Assembly (NCBI GenBank): GCA_903896925.1
Contig: CAITZM010000062.1
Span: 1 to 38,272 of the forward strand
Length of the DNA: 38,272 nt
Source of the DNA: an uncultured Lentisphaerota bacterium
GTDB taxonomy: Bacteria > Verrucomicrobiota > Kiritimatiellia > CAIQIC01
Reading direction: 5' to 3'
The notes under the pieces are model-generated. The model did no database searches and was not told the DNA's origin. It worked only from the letters and a program-made list of their open reading frames with translations. The position numbers and the translations under genes were made by a program. Shown piece after piece: positions 8,879 to 16,449 of the stretch; within the stretch, counting starts at the first letter, position 1; every line of letters starts with the position of its first letter.

Positions 8879-9076
8879 TTCAAGGCTCCTTTCATGTGGA
8901 GCCCTTTATGACCGTGTTATCCAGCGCCGCCAGTTCAATCTCCGGCAGACCGTTCGAGCCATACGCTCAAACTGACCACCCAAAACGGCCATGCTGACCA
9001 CCGCATACGCTCAAACTTTCCAGCCTGCATCCGCTTGGTAAGTTTGGCCGTATTCACTGGTCAGTTTGCCCGTTTT

Positions 9077-9126
9077 CCCTGGTAAGTTATTCCGTATTCC
9101 TTGGTAACTTTCGCCCGAAATATGCA
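9077..9126 (-). repeat. Right terminal inverted repeat of the IS21 element
   Basis: 50 bp which, read on the minus strand, start TGCATATTTCGG and end ACTTACCAGGG. Further copies of the GGTAAGTT/GGTCAGTTTG type lie inward up to about 9030. The target duplication CGAACT lies outside at 9127-9132. Confidence 0.85.
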
Positions 9127-9132
9127 CGAACT

Positions 9133-9853
9133 CCCCCAAGCCCCCGTGCAACACGGGGGATGTTAACGCGGCGGGCGGCCCCGGCAAGGCTGTTTCCCCC
9201 CTCAGTTTTCCCCCTTTGGAAACCCCCTTTCCAGCTCCCCCCTTTCAATAATGACCACGGCCAAAGGGGGAAAACCGCAGGGGACACCAGCCCGGCGGCT
9301 TTTTCCGGCGCGGCAACCGCGCCCCGCCGCCCTGTGGGTTGCCGGCTGCCACTCCGCCGCTTTGTCCCCCTTGCGCCGTCGGCCCCCTCTGGGCCGGGCG
9401 CGTTGGTCGGGTACGGCGCGCGGCTCCTGCTGTCGCCACTGCGCCGACCCTTCAAGGTTATCCAGTTTCACTTTTCGCATCGTTTCTGTGCCCCTGTGCC
9501 CAAGATATAAAGATCCAGAGATACATAATGCTTGCGAGCGCAGAACGGCGCTTCCCCTGTGGCGGTTCTCGCGCCTACTGTGCCGCTCGCTCTCTGAATC
9601 GCTCGCGTCACATCCGGCGCTCCACCCACCACAGCGCAAGCGCCTCATGCGGTAGCCGCCGGAAAGAGCGTGTGTGTCTCGGAGGAACCGAGCCCCACAC
9701 CCTCTTTCTTGTCGGCGGCTGAAATACTGGCGCGGAGGTCGCAGCGACCTCCGCTTATCCACCCCTTGCGCCTCGCCCCTCAAGGGGCGGGCGCGCGTTG
9801 GTCGGTTCTGCTATTGTGGATACATCGCCCTTCAGGGTCAGAGTTTCGCTTGA
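9133..9853. other. Gene-free, C-rich stretch with hairpins between the IS and the kinase gene
   Basis: No convincing gene in 720 bp; the open frames are products of high GC. The first 130 bp have many short C-runs broken by TTT. Hairpins: CCCCCGTG/CACGGGGG (9141-9159), GCGGAGGTCG/CGACCTCCGC (9732-9754, 3-base loop) and CGCCCCTCAAGGGGCG near 9774-9789. Two related stretches of about 40 bp (near 9370-9410 and 9764-9806) both start CCTTGCGCC and end CGCGTTGGTCGG, so this may be a degenerate repeat region. It lies downstream of the leftward kinase gene, and some hairpins could end its transcript. Confidence 0.5.
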
Positions 9854-11692
9854 TCAATGCCGGCTCAACCAGGCGCGGACGCCGTCGGCGTTGGGATCGT
9901 TCGGCGCCAGCTCGATGAATTTGGTGTAGGCCTGCTTGGCCTGCTGCGTGGCCAGCGGATCGTCGGCCAGCACATAGCCGAGCACGTAGTAGGCCGCGGA
10001 GTTGTCGGCTTGCAGCCGGACGATCTCGCGTAACTGAGTCAGCGCCTCGTCGCGTTTGTGTGCGGCGAGTTGCAGGAGTGCGAGGTTGTAGCGCGCAGCG
10101 GTCATATCAGGCTGCGCTTTAATGGCGCGCTCATAGGCATCGCGTGTATGTAGAATATCCTTCTTCACGGCATAAACGAGGCCGAGATTGAACCAGGCGT
10201 CGGCCATGTTGGGGTTAATAAAGACGGCATGTTTGTAGTAACTGATCGCGTTCTCCCAGTCCTGCTGTTTTTGGTATTGTCGCCCGTGGTTGTAGGCTTG
10301 CGCTGCGGACTGCTGATTAGGCCAAAACAAGCTCGAAACGCTGTCGGTGGTCATAGGCTTATGCGCCGTCATGTACGGAGGGACAGCGGAAGATTGCACG
10401 CTGACAGGTTTATTGACCGGATTGGACCCATACTGGTTCGGACCGTTGTTAGTGACGGCAGGCGTATGCGTGACCTTGTGCGGAGGTCTATCAGATGATC
10501 GCGCGTTGAGATATTGACCAGCAAGAATGGGGTTCCCTTCGAGCGTTTCTTGGAAATCATTACCGGCATCACTAGAGTGTGGCCAGGAGGGCGGCGGCTG
10601 GTGTGCAAGCCAAAGTGCCAGCACTATAAAAAAGAACATGAAACTCGTACCCATTCCGAAGAAGACTAGGGTCTTGACCCAAGAAGGCTTTGGACGACGT
10701 TCTAGGGGCGGTGGCGAGGCAGTACCGGAAGGTTGCTCGCACAGATCGGGGGCTATGGTTTCCACCTCCGTCTTCAGCACGCTGGCCTGTGTGTAACGCC
10801 GCTCGGGTTCCTGTTCCAGCGCATGCAGGACAATTTCATCCAGCCGCACGTCAATCTGAACCTTACGGGATGGCGGTATCAGGTTCCGCCCAGGTAACTC
10901 ACCGGTCAGCATCTGGTAAAAGACGACACCCAGCGAATAGATGTCCGCCCGATGATCCACGCTCTGTGGATGCGCGCGCTGCTCAGGTGCCATGTAGGGT
11001 AACGTGCCAAGTATCTGTCCCGCTTTCGTGGTCGAGGATTGCGCCGCGGTAGCGTCTGCGGTAACAGGCTCAGCCGCGCCCACCAGTTTGGCCAACCCGA
11101 AGTCGGCCACCTTCACGTTCCCATGCCGGTCGAGCAGGATGTTCTCCGGCTTGATGTCGCGATGGACGATGCCGTGGTCATGCGCGTATTGGAGCGCGTC
11201 ACAAATCTGCGGCACAATAATTAGGGCTTCGCGCGCCGATACCCTGCCCGTGTGGAGCAGTTGTCGCAGATTCACCCCGTCTACGAATTCCATGAGAAAA
11301 AAGTATAACCCATCGTTCTGGCCGAACTCATACAATGTGACAATGTTTGGATGGTTGAGCTTGGCCAGAGCTTTGGCCTCGCGAGTAAAACGCTCAGCGA
11401 AGGCCGGGTCATACCCGATACTAGGCGGCAGAATCTTCAGAGCCACATCGCGGTCAAGCTGCTTCTGTCGCGCCCGATAGACCGCGCCCATACCACCTTG
11501 GCCCAACAGTGTGCTTATTTCGAGATTCGGAAAGTGCGGTGCCAATTCTGCCGCGTCAGGAGGCGGGACGGACGCCAAACCGCTGCTTTCCGAAACCAAA
11601 CCTACGCGGAGCAGGCAGTCGGCGCAGAGTCCCATCAGTGCCCGCTCTTGCACCGGTCCGCCGCAGTTCGCACACGTGGCTATTGTTGTCAT
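9854..11692 (-). CDS. Membrane-anchored Ser/Thr protein kinase with zinc ribbon and TPR repeats
   Basis: A Hanks-type kinase of 612 residues. Order of parts: an N-terminal four-cysteine ribbon (C7, C10, C23, C26); the kinase domain, with Gly loop GQGGMGAVY (about 64-72), catalytic lysine in VALKIL (K86), HRDIKPEN (177-184, D179) and DFG (197-199); one transmembrane helix near 340-365 (rich in Phe/Met); and C-terminal TPR repeats over the last 150 residues. The kinase would be cytoplasmic and the TPRs outside the membrane. ATG 11692 has AGAGG 8 bases upstream; an upstream frame start at 11710 has none. The gene follows an ECF sigma gene by about 50 bp, a pairing common in Verrucomicrobiota, so it likely signals to that sigma factor. 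All catalytic residues are present. Confidence 0.9.
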   Translation of the reverse strand: MTTIATCANCGGPVQERALMGLCADCLLRVGLVSESSGLASVPPPDAAELAPHFPNLEISTLLGQGGMGAVYRARQKQLDRDVALKILPPSIGYDPAFAERFTREAKALAKLNHPNIVTLYEFGQNDGLYFFLMEFVDGVNLRQLLHTGRVSAREALIIVPQICDALQYAHDHGIVHRDIKPENILLDRHGNVKVADFGLAKLVGAAEPVTADATAAQSSTTKAGQILGTLPYMAPEQRAHPQSVDHRADIYSLGVVFYQMLTGELPGRNLIPPSRKVQIDVRLDEIVLHALEQEPERRYTQASVLKTEVETIAPDLCEQPSGTASPPPLERRPKPSWVKTLVFFGMGTSFMFFFIVLALWLAHQPPPSWPHSSDAGNDFQETLEGNPILAGQYLNARSSDRPPHKVTHTPAVTNNGPNQYGSNPVNKPVSVQSSAVPPYMTAHKPMTTDSVSSLFWPNQQSAAQAYNHGRQYQKQQDWENAISYYKHAVFINPNMADAWFNLGLVYAVKKDILHTRDAYERAIKAQPDMTAARYNLALLQLAAHKRDEALTQLREIVRLQADNSAAYYVLGYVLADDPLATQQAKQAYTKFIELAPNDPNADGVRAWLSRH

Positions 11693-11746
11693 GCAGGTTG
11701 CCTCTACCATATTTAGAGACAGGGGGCGGCAAACGTTACAGATTAT

Positions 11747-12451
11747 TTAGCCGGCCAGAATCCGGCGCAGGTAATGCAACTCCTCCTCCACGTCGGCCTC
11801 CGTGGCCACGGTATGGGCAATCTCCGCGCGCAACAGGTGCCGATAGCGTTGCCGTAAGCGGTGAGCTGCGACGCGCGCCGCTTCGGCGGTCATTCCCAAG
11901 GAGTCGCCAAGCTCTGCATAGGGCTTTTTGTTGCCATCGCCGGTGATGGTGAAGCGCAGGGTTTGAAACAGTTCCTGTTTTCCTGCCGCCGCGTATTCCC
12001 GGCACAGAAGCTGGAGCACGGTTTCCAGCAGGGTTAAGGCCCACTGACGCTCGAACAGCCTGTCAGGGCTGGTCTGATCCAGGGGCTCGTCTGCATAGCG
12101 GGTCTCAGCCCTGTGCATATCGAGTGGGATCGTCTTGCGAACATCGCGTTTTTGGGCGGAGGCGCGGCCCCACTCGTCGGCCAGATAGTGGTTCATTGCC
12201 GCCAACAGAAATGCGCGGAACTTGCCGCGCTCCCTGTGCACGGTGGAGAGTGAGTCCAGTTGCAACAGGCGCTCAAAGAACCCTTGCGTAAAATCTTCGG
12301 CATCTTGGGGAGAATAACCTCTGCGCCGGACGTACGCATAGAGTGGAAACCAATAGGCCTGGCAGAGACTGGCCAAAGCGATCTGGGCGCGCGATGTGTC
12401 ATGCCGGCCAGCCGTCAGAACCACCGTCCAGCGTGTAGTGACAAAAGTCAT
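11747..12451 (-). CDS. ECF-type RNA polymerase sigma factor
   Basis: A 234-residue sigma-70-family protein. The start (FVTTRWTVV...) and the region 2 motif SPQDAEDFTQGFFERLL are typical of the ECF sigma factors paired with Ser/Thr kinases in Verrucomicrobiota and Planctomycetota. A region 4-like helix-turn-helix (YAELGDSLGMTAEAARVAAHRLRQRYR) lies near residues 180-205. No anti-sigma gene is visible; the kinase next door may take that role. It is inside the integrated element, so its targets may be element genes or host genes; no target promoter can be picked out from sequence. Confidence 0.88.
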   Translation of the reverse strand: MTFVTTRWTVVLTAGRHDTSRAQIALASLCQAYWFPLYAYVRRRGYSPQDAEDFTQGFFERLLQLDSLSTVHRERGKFRAFLLAAMNHYLADEWGRASAQKRDVRKTIPLDMHRAETRYADEPLDQTSPDRLFERQWALTLLETVLQLLCREYAAAGKQELFQTLRFTITGDGNKKPYAELGDSLGMTAEAARVAAHRLRQRYRHLLRAEIAHTVATEADVEEELHYLRRILAG

Positions 12452-12466
12452 CTTACTGGCTTTCCA

Positions 12467-13159
12467 TCAGCCAAAGGAATCCGCGCCGCGATTACCAAAT
12501 ATCGACGGCAGATGCACTCTGGAGATTTTTCCGTCACGAAATTCTATTGGGAGATAGGGTTGCGCATTCTTCAGACTGTCCCGCATTTCTTCAACGACGG
12601 GGGCGTAATAGGCTTCTCTAATGTTCTGCCAGTCCTCCTGAGAGCAAGCCAGGTCTTCTGCCTTATGGATCAATGCGTCAGCAATTGACGGATGCGCAAA
12701 GAGGTATATGCAATCAAAAGCAATTCGGGAAAATTCCATGGATTTATGCGCCTTTTCGACGGCCAGCTTAAAACAGCGGATCGTCTCCTCTGAGCAATCC
12801 ATGGCCCAGATGCAAAACCAGCTACAGGCACACTCCTCCCAATCACCAGAGGTTTCTGATTGGGCTTCCGCTCTGCGCATACAAAAGCGGATCTTTTCAT
12901 CAACGTGCCGATTAAAATGAAGCTGAAAATCTGAATAGGTTACCGCGATCATAGCCCAGTCGAGAGCGCTACGGGCGAGAGATTCAGCCGTTCGCAAGCA
13001 GTCGACAGTGTTTGCGGAGGATTCGGCTTGGGCCGCATACCTCCATAACCTCACCAGTCGGAGCATCCGTTTCGTTGTGCGGATTTTCCCGAAGGCTGCT
13101 GCCATCAGCTGCATGCGCCAGCGCGTTAACCGCAAGGGTGAATAGTGATTCGAATTCAC
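12467..13159 (-). CDS. Hypothetical helical repeat protein
   Basis: A 230-residue protein with a GTG start and no strong ribosome-binding site; ATG 13114 is an alternative. Predicted all-helical, with Trp- and Cys-containing repeats of 30-40 residues (patterns such as SALDWAMIAVTY, SGDWEECACSWF, SQEDWQNIREAYY) that look like TPR/Sel1-type solenoid units. I do not recognise the family. It ends 15 bp before the start of the sigma factor gene and has the same orientation, so it may share a transcript with the sigma/kinase pair. GC content is lower than that of the kinase gene. Confidence 0.6.
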   Translation of the reverse strand: MNSNHYSPLRLTRWRMQLMAAAFGKIRTTKRMLRLVRLWRYAAQAESSANTVDCLRTAESLARSALDWAMIAVTYSDFQLHFNRHVDEKIRFCMRRAEAQSETSGDWEECACSWFCIWAMDCSEETIRCFKLAVEKAHKSMEFSRIAFDCIYLFAHPSIADALIHKAEDLACSQEDWQNIREAYYAPVVEEMRDSLKNAQPYLPIEFRDGKISRVHLPSIFGNRGADSFG

Positions 13160-13192
13160 TTCTATTGTAGATTAATCAACAAAAACCGATCG

Positions 13193-13636
13193 TTATTCAA
13201 CAGAGATACCCAGAGTCCGCATAGCGTTTTCAAAGTCTTCCGGTGACTGGAATGGACCAACCAACTGGGTGCTTCTTTCATATACGAAACATTCTTTCGT
13301 GCCATCCTTGAGCAGGATGTCATATATCCTGATTTCAGACCACTTCGATTCTTGTGTGGTTTTATCTTTTATTATCTTTAGTATATCTTGCAGGAGAATC
13401 GCTTGCTTTACTTTTCTGGGGTTAATGTGCTCAAGGATTCCATTAGCTAGCGCTCCCCCAATAAAGAGGGTTCCGACCATCGTCATACCCATACCAAACG
13501 ATGACATGATTAGTCTTTTATTCGTAACGACTAACTGAGTGTTTGTTCTCCCCGCTGACAATAATATCTTGAACGATGATTCCTTATACATTACTTTTGC
13601 CCGTCCAATGACTGCTTCACCATGTAATGGATCCAT
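13193..13636 (-). CDS. Hypothetical PH/GRAM-like domain protein
   Basis: A 147-residue protein with a good ribosome-binding site (AAAGGAAG). The sequence is beta-rich with the pattern GRTNTQLVVTNKRLIMSSFG, then a short hydrophobic segment (MTMVGTLFIGGALANGIL), then ILLQDILKIIKD and a VYERSTQLVGPF strand. The VVTNKRLIM feature is typical of bacterial PH-like and GRAM-like domains, which bind membranes or peptides. The function of bacterial versions is mostly unknown. AT-rich compared with the chromosome to the right. Confidence 0.6.
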   Translation of the reverse strand: MDPLHGEAVIGRAKVMYKESSFKILLSAGRTNTQLVVTNKRLIMSSFGMGMTMVGTLFIGGALANGILEHINPRKVKQAILLQDILKIIKDKTTQESKWSEIRIYDILLKDGTKECFVYERSTQLVGPFQSPEDFENAMRTLGISVE

Positions 13637-13745
13637 AATTATCTTCCTTTCTTTGGCTTGCTGTCCCTATCGTATATCAGTGATATGCAGATCATTATAA
13701 ATGCTTGATAACGCCTGAATCTCTTTTTTCATTGACCATACCACA

Positions 13746-14132
13746 TCACCGCATGAGACAAAGAACAGCGCTAATCGGGAGCAAGACGAACAAGAGTAGT
13801 GCTAGGCAACCGCGCTTCCCCCCAGTGTTGCCGAGTGGATGGCCCAACCCACTTAAGTATGCCATTATTTCCGGTTCGCTTGATGCATACCTACTGGCAA
13901 ATAAATCAAGACACTCATTGATATCATTTAGGCTTGGCTCGTCATACTCCCGAGTTTGAACAGCAGCCAGGGCGTCTGGATCGTGAGCCAACACGATACT
14001 AAATAATTCCATTTGAGTGGTGAACCTGGGGTCCGGGTTGAGCACAAACCGCTTCGCTTCCGTTAGGCTTAACTTGTGCCCTTGTCGAACATAATCCATT
14101 GAATAGAGAACCAGTTCATCGGACGGAGACAT
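13746..14132 (-). CDS. Hypothetical protein with C-terminal membrane anchor
   Basis: A 128-residue protein with a strong ribosome-binding site (AAGGAGG, 5 bases before ATG). The first 95 residues are acidic and helical and look soluble. The C-terminus has one hydrophobic helix (CLALLLFVLLPISAVLCLM) ending in Arg, so it is probably a tail-anchored cytoplasmic protein. No family recognised. It belongs to a run of four small same-strand genes (13193-14805) that are likely co-transcribed. Confidence 0.6.
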   Translation of the reverse strand: MSPSDELVLYSMDYVRQGHKLSLTEAKRFVLNPDPRFTTQMELFSIVLAHDPDALAAVQTREYDEPSLNDINECLDLFASRYASSEPEIMAYLSGLGHPLGNTGGKRGCLALLLFVLLPISAVLCLMR

Positions 14133-14161
14133 GAGCCCTCCTTGTCGGATTATTTTTCACA

Positions 14162-14563
14162 TCAGTGGATTCTTGCAATTACATTAATAATATAGGCCCG
14201 CAGGACATCTCCGGCTTCGTTTAGCGTCCCCCTCGGTGAACCATCAAACCCCCGCGCCTGCCTATATTCACGAATCTCACGCATCTCTTCAGGATTATTA
14301 CGCTTTAGCCCTCCCGTCATATAAGGGTGTCTGCTCTCGCAATATTCGATCACTTTTTCAGCGATACACACTTGGTCACTGGTAGCATTCGCGCCCTCAT
14401 TCCAACCACATGGAAGTCCCAGTTCCTCAATAATTGATTGTGATACTGATTCTGGATAGTCCTCATGATCGTAGTCGGTATATCTCCCCTGAAGCAAAGT
14501 TATATGCTTTTGAATAACTGTAGCAACATTATGCGATCCAAACAAACGCGAGAATATAGTCAT
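14162..14563 (-). CDS. Hypothetical protein
   Basis: A 133-residue protein with GAGGAACAACAA before its ATG, a usable ribosome-binding site. Soluble, mixed charge, no signal or membrane segment. The segment EELGLPCGWNEG and the C-terminal RGTLNEAGDVLRAYIINVIARI look conserved, but I cannot place them in a family. It lies in the low-GC gene run at the right end of the element, 29 bp upstream of the tail-anchored protein gene. Confidence 0.55.
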   Translation of the reverse strand: MTIFSRLFGSHNVATVIQKHITLLQGRYTDYDHEDYPESVSQSIIEELGLPCGWNEGANATSDQVCIAEKVIEYCESRHPYMTGGLKRNNPEEMREIREYRQARGFDGSPRGTLNEAGDVLRAYIINVIARIH

Positions 14564-14586
14564 TTGTTGTTCCTCATTTGTATTTC

Positions 14587-14805
14587 TTAGACTAAGCGGC
14601 GTGCGACCTCCAAATCAATCCGCTTCTTTTCTCGATAGAGCTTCTCTAGCTCCCTGTCACAAAGACTGCTCATAACGCCGCCTCGATGACTCAACCGCGC
14701 TCGTCCTTGTATCATCCCTTCAACTTTCTGCTGCATCGCCAGCAGAGTTTCATTACTCAGATTTTCCATCTTGGTCAAACTCATGCAGAATGTCGCTAGG
14801 CTCAT
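14587..14805 (-). CDS. Small hypothetical protein
   Basis: A 72-residue frame with a helical, charged C-terminus (ELEKLYREKKRIDLEVARRL) that could form a coiled coil. The start is uncertain: ATG 14805 has a GGGAG about 11 bases upstream, while ATG 14769 gives a cleaner N-terminus (MENLSNETLL). No family recognised. First gene of the small-gene run, directly after the gene-free stretch near the right end of the element. Confidence 0.45.
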   Translation of the reverse strand: MSLATFCMSLTKMENLSNETLLAMQQKVEGMIQGRARLSHRGGVMSSLCDRELEKLYREKKRIDLEVARRLV

Positions 14806-15555
14806 AACTCATTTTCTCCCGCTGCTGTCCAAAACCTCGGCATCGGCCATTGACGTGATATTTTCATTATGAAGGTTTCATGAATAAAAAAGGGCGCAAC
14901 CTCCCACCCATGTCTGAATCGAGGGACAGCCAAGCCCCATCACACAAACACAAGACTGGAAGGGTGCGCCCAGTGGGCGCGCCCCTCGCAGTGCGCTTGC
15001 GTGATTGAAAATTGGCTGTTTTCGATTCAAGCGCGTCTGCTAAGACGCAAAATAAGTTTTAGTAATCAGTGTTTAGTCAGCGACAATATTTACCTCTGTT
15101 TTTTTGATGCGCGCTCACGATAACCGCAGGCGCGAGGACCAAAAGCAAAACACACTTCCGCAGCGCATCCTTGACAGGTGCGCCGTTTTTCTCAGATTGA
15201 CGACCCCGAAAAATCATTCGTGCATTTTCACGGAGCGCCCGACAAAGTCAAGCCGTGTTTCGATTAAACTTCGGTCAGGTCAGGACGCGTGTGCAGTTGT
15301 GGACTGCCGATGTAGCCGGAAGCGAGGGATGGTGAAGCTTCAGCGGATGCTCCAACCTTTCACGACTCCGCGTTGATCCTCTCCTGCGGTCGGAAAATAT
15401 TTTGGGATCCAGCGGCCATTCAAGAGTTGACACCCAAAAAACGTCTGCCAACAATCTGCCGTGTTGGGGCTGAAAATGGAAGATAAACGGCATATCGCGC
15501 GGCCAAGGTTTCAAGGGCGAAAAAGCACGAAAACCCTTGATTCCATTGCTTCAAA
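14806..15555. other. Gene-free right end of the integrated element
   Basis: About 750 bp without a supportable gene. It probably holds the promoter for the leftward small-gene run, close to 14810-14900, and any recombinase arm sites. A partial inverted pair of GGGCGCA-type sequences (about 14892-14898 and 14962-14970) is followed by a GC hairpin (TGCGCCC/GGGCGCG, about 14964-14981). I see no clear tandem repeats, no tRNA other than the one at 15558 and no convincing promoter consensus. Confidence 0.5.
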
Positions 15556-15624
15556 GATGGTGGCGGGAGAGGGAATTGAACCCCCGACCCAGGGCTTATG
15601 AGTCCCTTGCTCTGCCAACTGAGC
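15556..15624 (-). repeat. attR: attachment repeat overlapping tRNA-Met
   Basis: 69 bp identical to 817-885. It covers the tRNA from the CCA end into the D arm plus two bases outside. The tRNA stays intact here because the 5' part (15625-15633) is chromosomal. Confidence 0.87.
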
Positions 15625-15633
15625 TATCCCGCC
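15558..15633 (-). tRNA. tRNA-Met (anticodon CAT)
   Basis: A 76-nt cloverleaf on the minus strand. Acceptor GGCGGGA pairs with TCCCGCC, the D arm is GCTC/GAGC, the anticodon loop is CTCATAA with CAT, the T arm is GGGGG/CCCTC around TTCAATT, the discriminator is A and the CCA is encoded. The acceptor and loops resemble elongator tRNA-Met; a tRNA-Ile2 reading AUA after modification cannot be fully excluded. The base pair below the anticodon loop (position 31-39) is A-G, an irregular pair. The 3' end overlaps the attachment repeat of the integrated element. Confidence 0.93.
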
Positions 15634-15794
15634 AAGGGCGGCGGAGATGCTACGGAAAAAAACCGCGGCGTCAACACCGCATTCAGTCCGCCGTGCATTT
15701 CCTTTCGCGGCCGAAAAGCCGCGCGGCGGCCCGCTCCGCGACATTCGGCGTGACTTTTGGGGCCGAATCCGCAGAATGGCCCGCCGTTTGAGGT

Positions 15795-16352
15795 ATGCCG
15801 ATGGAAACTTTGCCGCTAAGCTGGGTCGCGTTGGGATTGGGCGCAATCTTTGTGCTCGTCAACCTGCCTGCCCTTCTCGCACCTGACCTGTTCCGACGGG
15901 CGCTGCTGGCCTTCCCGCGCAGCCGGATCCCCGGCTATCTGCTGGCCGCGCTCGACCTCGCGTGGTTCGGCTGGCTGCTCTACCACGAGCCGCTCTGGCA
16001 GTTCTTCGACTACGTCCGCCCGTGGCTCTGGCTGCTCATCCCGGTGATCGTCATCCTCGTCTGCATCTTCATGGACGAGCTGCTCGCCCCGCGTGCGCTC
16101 GGAGGCCTGCTGCTGCTCGTCGCCGGCCCGATCCTCGACGCCGCCCGGTTCCATCCCTCGCCCTGGCACTATCTGCTGGTCGTGCTGGCCTATGTCTGGA
16201 TCGCCGCCGGCATCGTCTTCGTGCTCACGCCCTACCGCGCGCGGCGTTTCTTCGAGTTCATCACGCGCACGCCGCTGCGCTGCCGCGCCGGCGGCGGGGC
16301 GCGCCTCGCGCTCGGCCTGCTGCTGCTCTGGCTCGGTTGGCAGATTTTCTGA
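15795..16352 (+). CDS. Conserved-looking integral membrane protein of unknown function
   Basis: A 185-residue protein with about six predicted membrane helices (for example WVALGLGAIFVLVNLPALL, YLLAALDLAWFGWLLY, LWLLIPVIVILVCIFM, LLVVLAYVWIAAGIVFVL and a last LALGLLLLWLGWQ). Charged loops contain RARRFFEFITRTPLRCRAG. I do not recognise the family. It is the first chromosomal gene beyond the tRNA and lies about 100 bp before a family 9 glycosyltransferase in the same direction, so a link to envelope synthesis is possible but unproven. An alternative start 6 bases downstream (ATGGAAAC) would change little. Confidence 0.7.
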   Translation: MPMETLPLSWVALGLGAIFVLVNLPALLAPDLFRRALLAFPRSRIPGYLLAALDLAWFGWLLYHEPLWQFFDYVRPWLWLLIPVIVILVCIFMDELLAPRALGGLLLLVAGPILDAARFHPSPWHYLLVVLAYVWIAAGIVFVLTPYRARRFFEFITRTPLRCRAGGGARLALGLLLLWLGWQIF

Positions 16353-16360
16353 AGAGAAGA

Positions 16361-16442
16361 TCCACCGATTTCACAGATTACACCGATGAACGGGGCGCTG
16401 ATGACAGAGTTTTCCATCTGTGAAATCCGTGTAATCTGTGGA
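16361..16442. repeat. Imperfect 27-bp inverted repeat between the membrane protein and glycosyltransferase genes
   Basis: Left arm 16361-16387 and right arm 16416-16442 are inverted copies with four mismatches. Each arm is built from a repeated (GATT)(A/T)CAC unit. Sequences of this sort (CACAGATTACACGGATT) recur between genes in many Verrucomicrobiota genomes. The right arm runs into the possible GTG start of the next gene, which supports the later ATG there. Confidence 0.6.
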
Positions 16443-16449
16443 TAAGAAA

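Larger units (their letters stand above)
6379..9126 (-). mobile_element. IS21-family insertion sequence, complete
   Basis: Contains istA and istB on the minus strand. The two ends are 50-bp imperfect inverted repeats (6379-6428 and 9077-9126). Both begin TGC(G/A)TATTTCGG, both contain internal repeats of the type GAATACG and TAACTTACCA, and both terminate in TG...CA. The bases outside are CGAACT on both sides (6373-6378 and 9127-9132), a 6-bp target duplication. The insertion is 2748 bp. Both genes look intact, so it may be active. It split a non-coding stretch between the terminase-like gene and the kinase gene. Confidence 0.9.
817..15624. mobile_element. Integrative element of about 14.8 kb in tRNA-Met, phage-satellite-like
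   Basis: A 69-bp perfect direct repeat flanks this region: 817-885 and 15556-15624. The right copy is part of an intact minus-strand tRNA-Met; the left copy is the 3' two-thirds of the same tRNA, cut off before the D-arm is complete. A tyrosine recombinase gene lies just inside the left repeat. This is the classic outcome of integration into the 3' end of a tRNA gene, with the tRNA restored on one side. Contents: recombinase, regulator, primase-like and helicase genes, a terminase-small-subunit-like gene, an IS21-family insertion, a kinase/sigma pair and five unknown genes. The right-hand genes are visibly more AT-rich than the chromosome beyond 15634, supporting acquisition by transfer. Confidence 0.85.

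Noticed and set aside
14753..14812. Nineteen-codon frame (MSYEPSDILHEFD...) overlapping the start of the 14587-14805 gene
   Set aside because: The ribosome-binding site is only 3-4 bases from its ATG and there is no other support; it could be a leader peptide but this cannot be shown.
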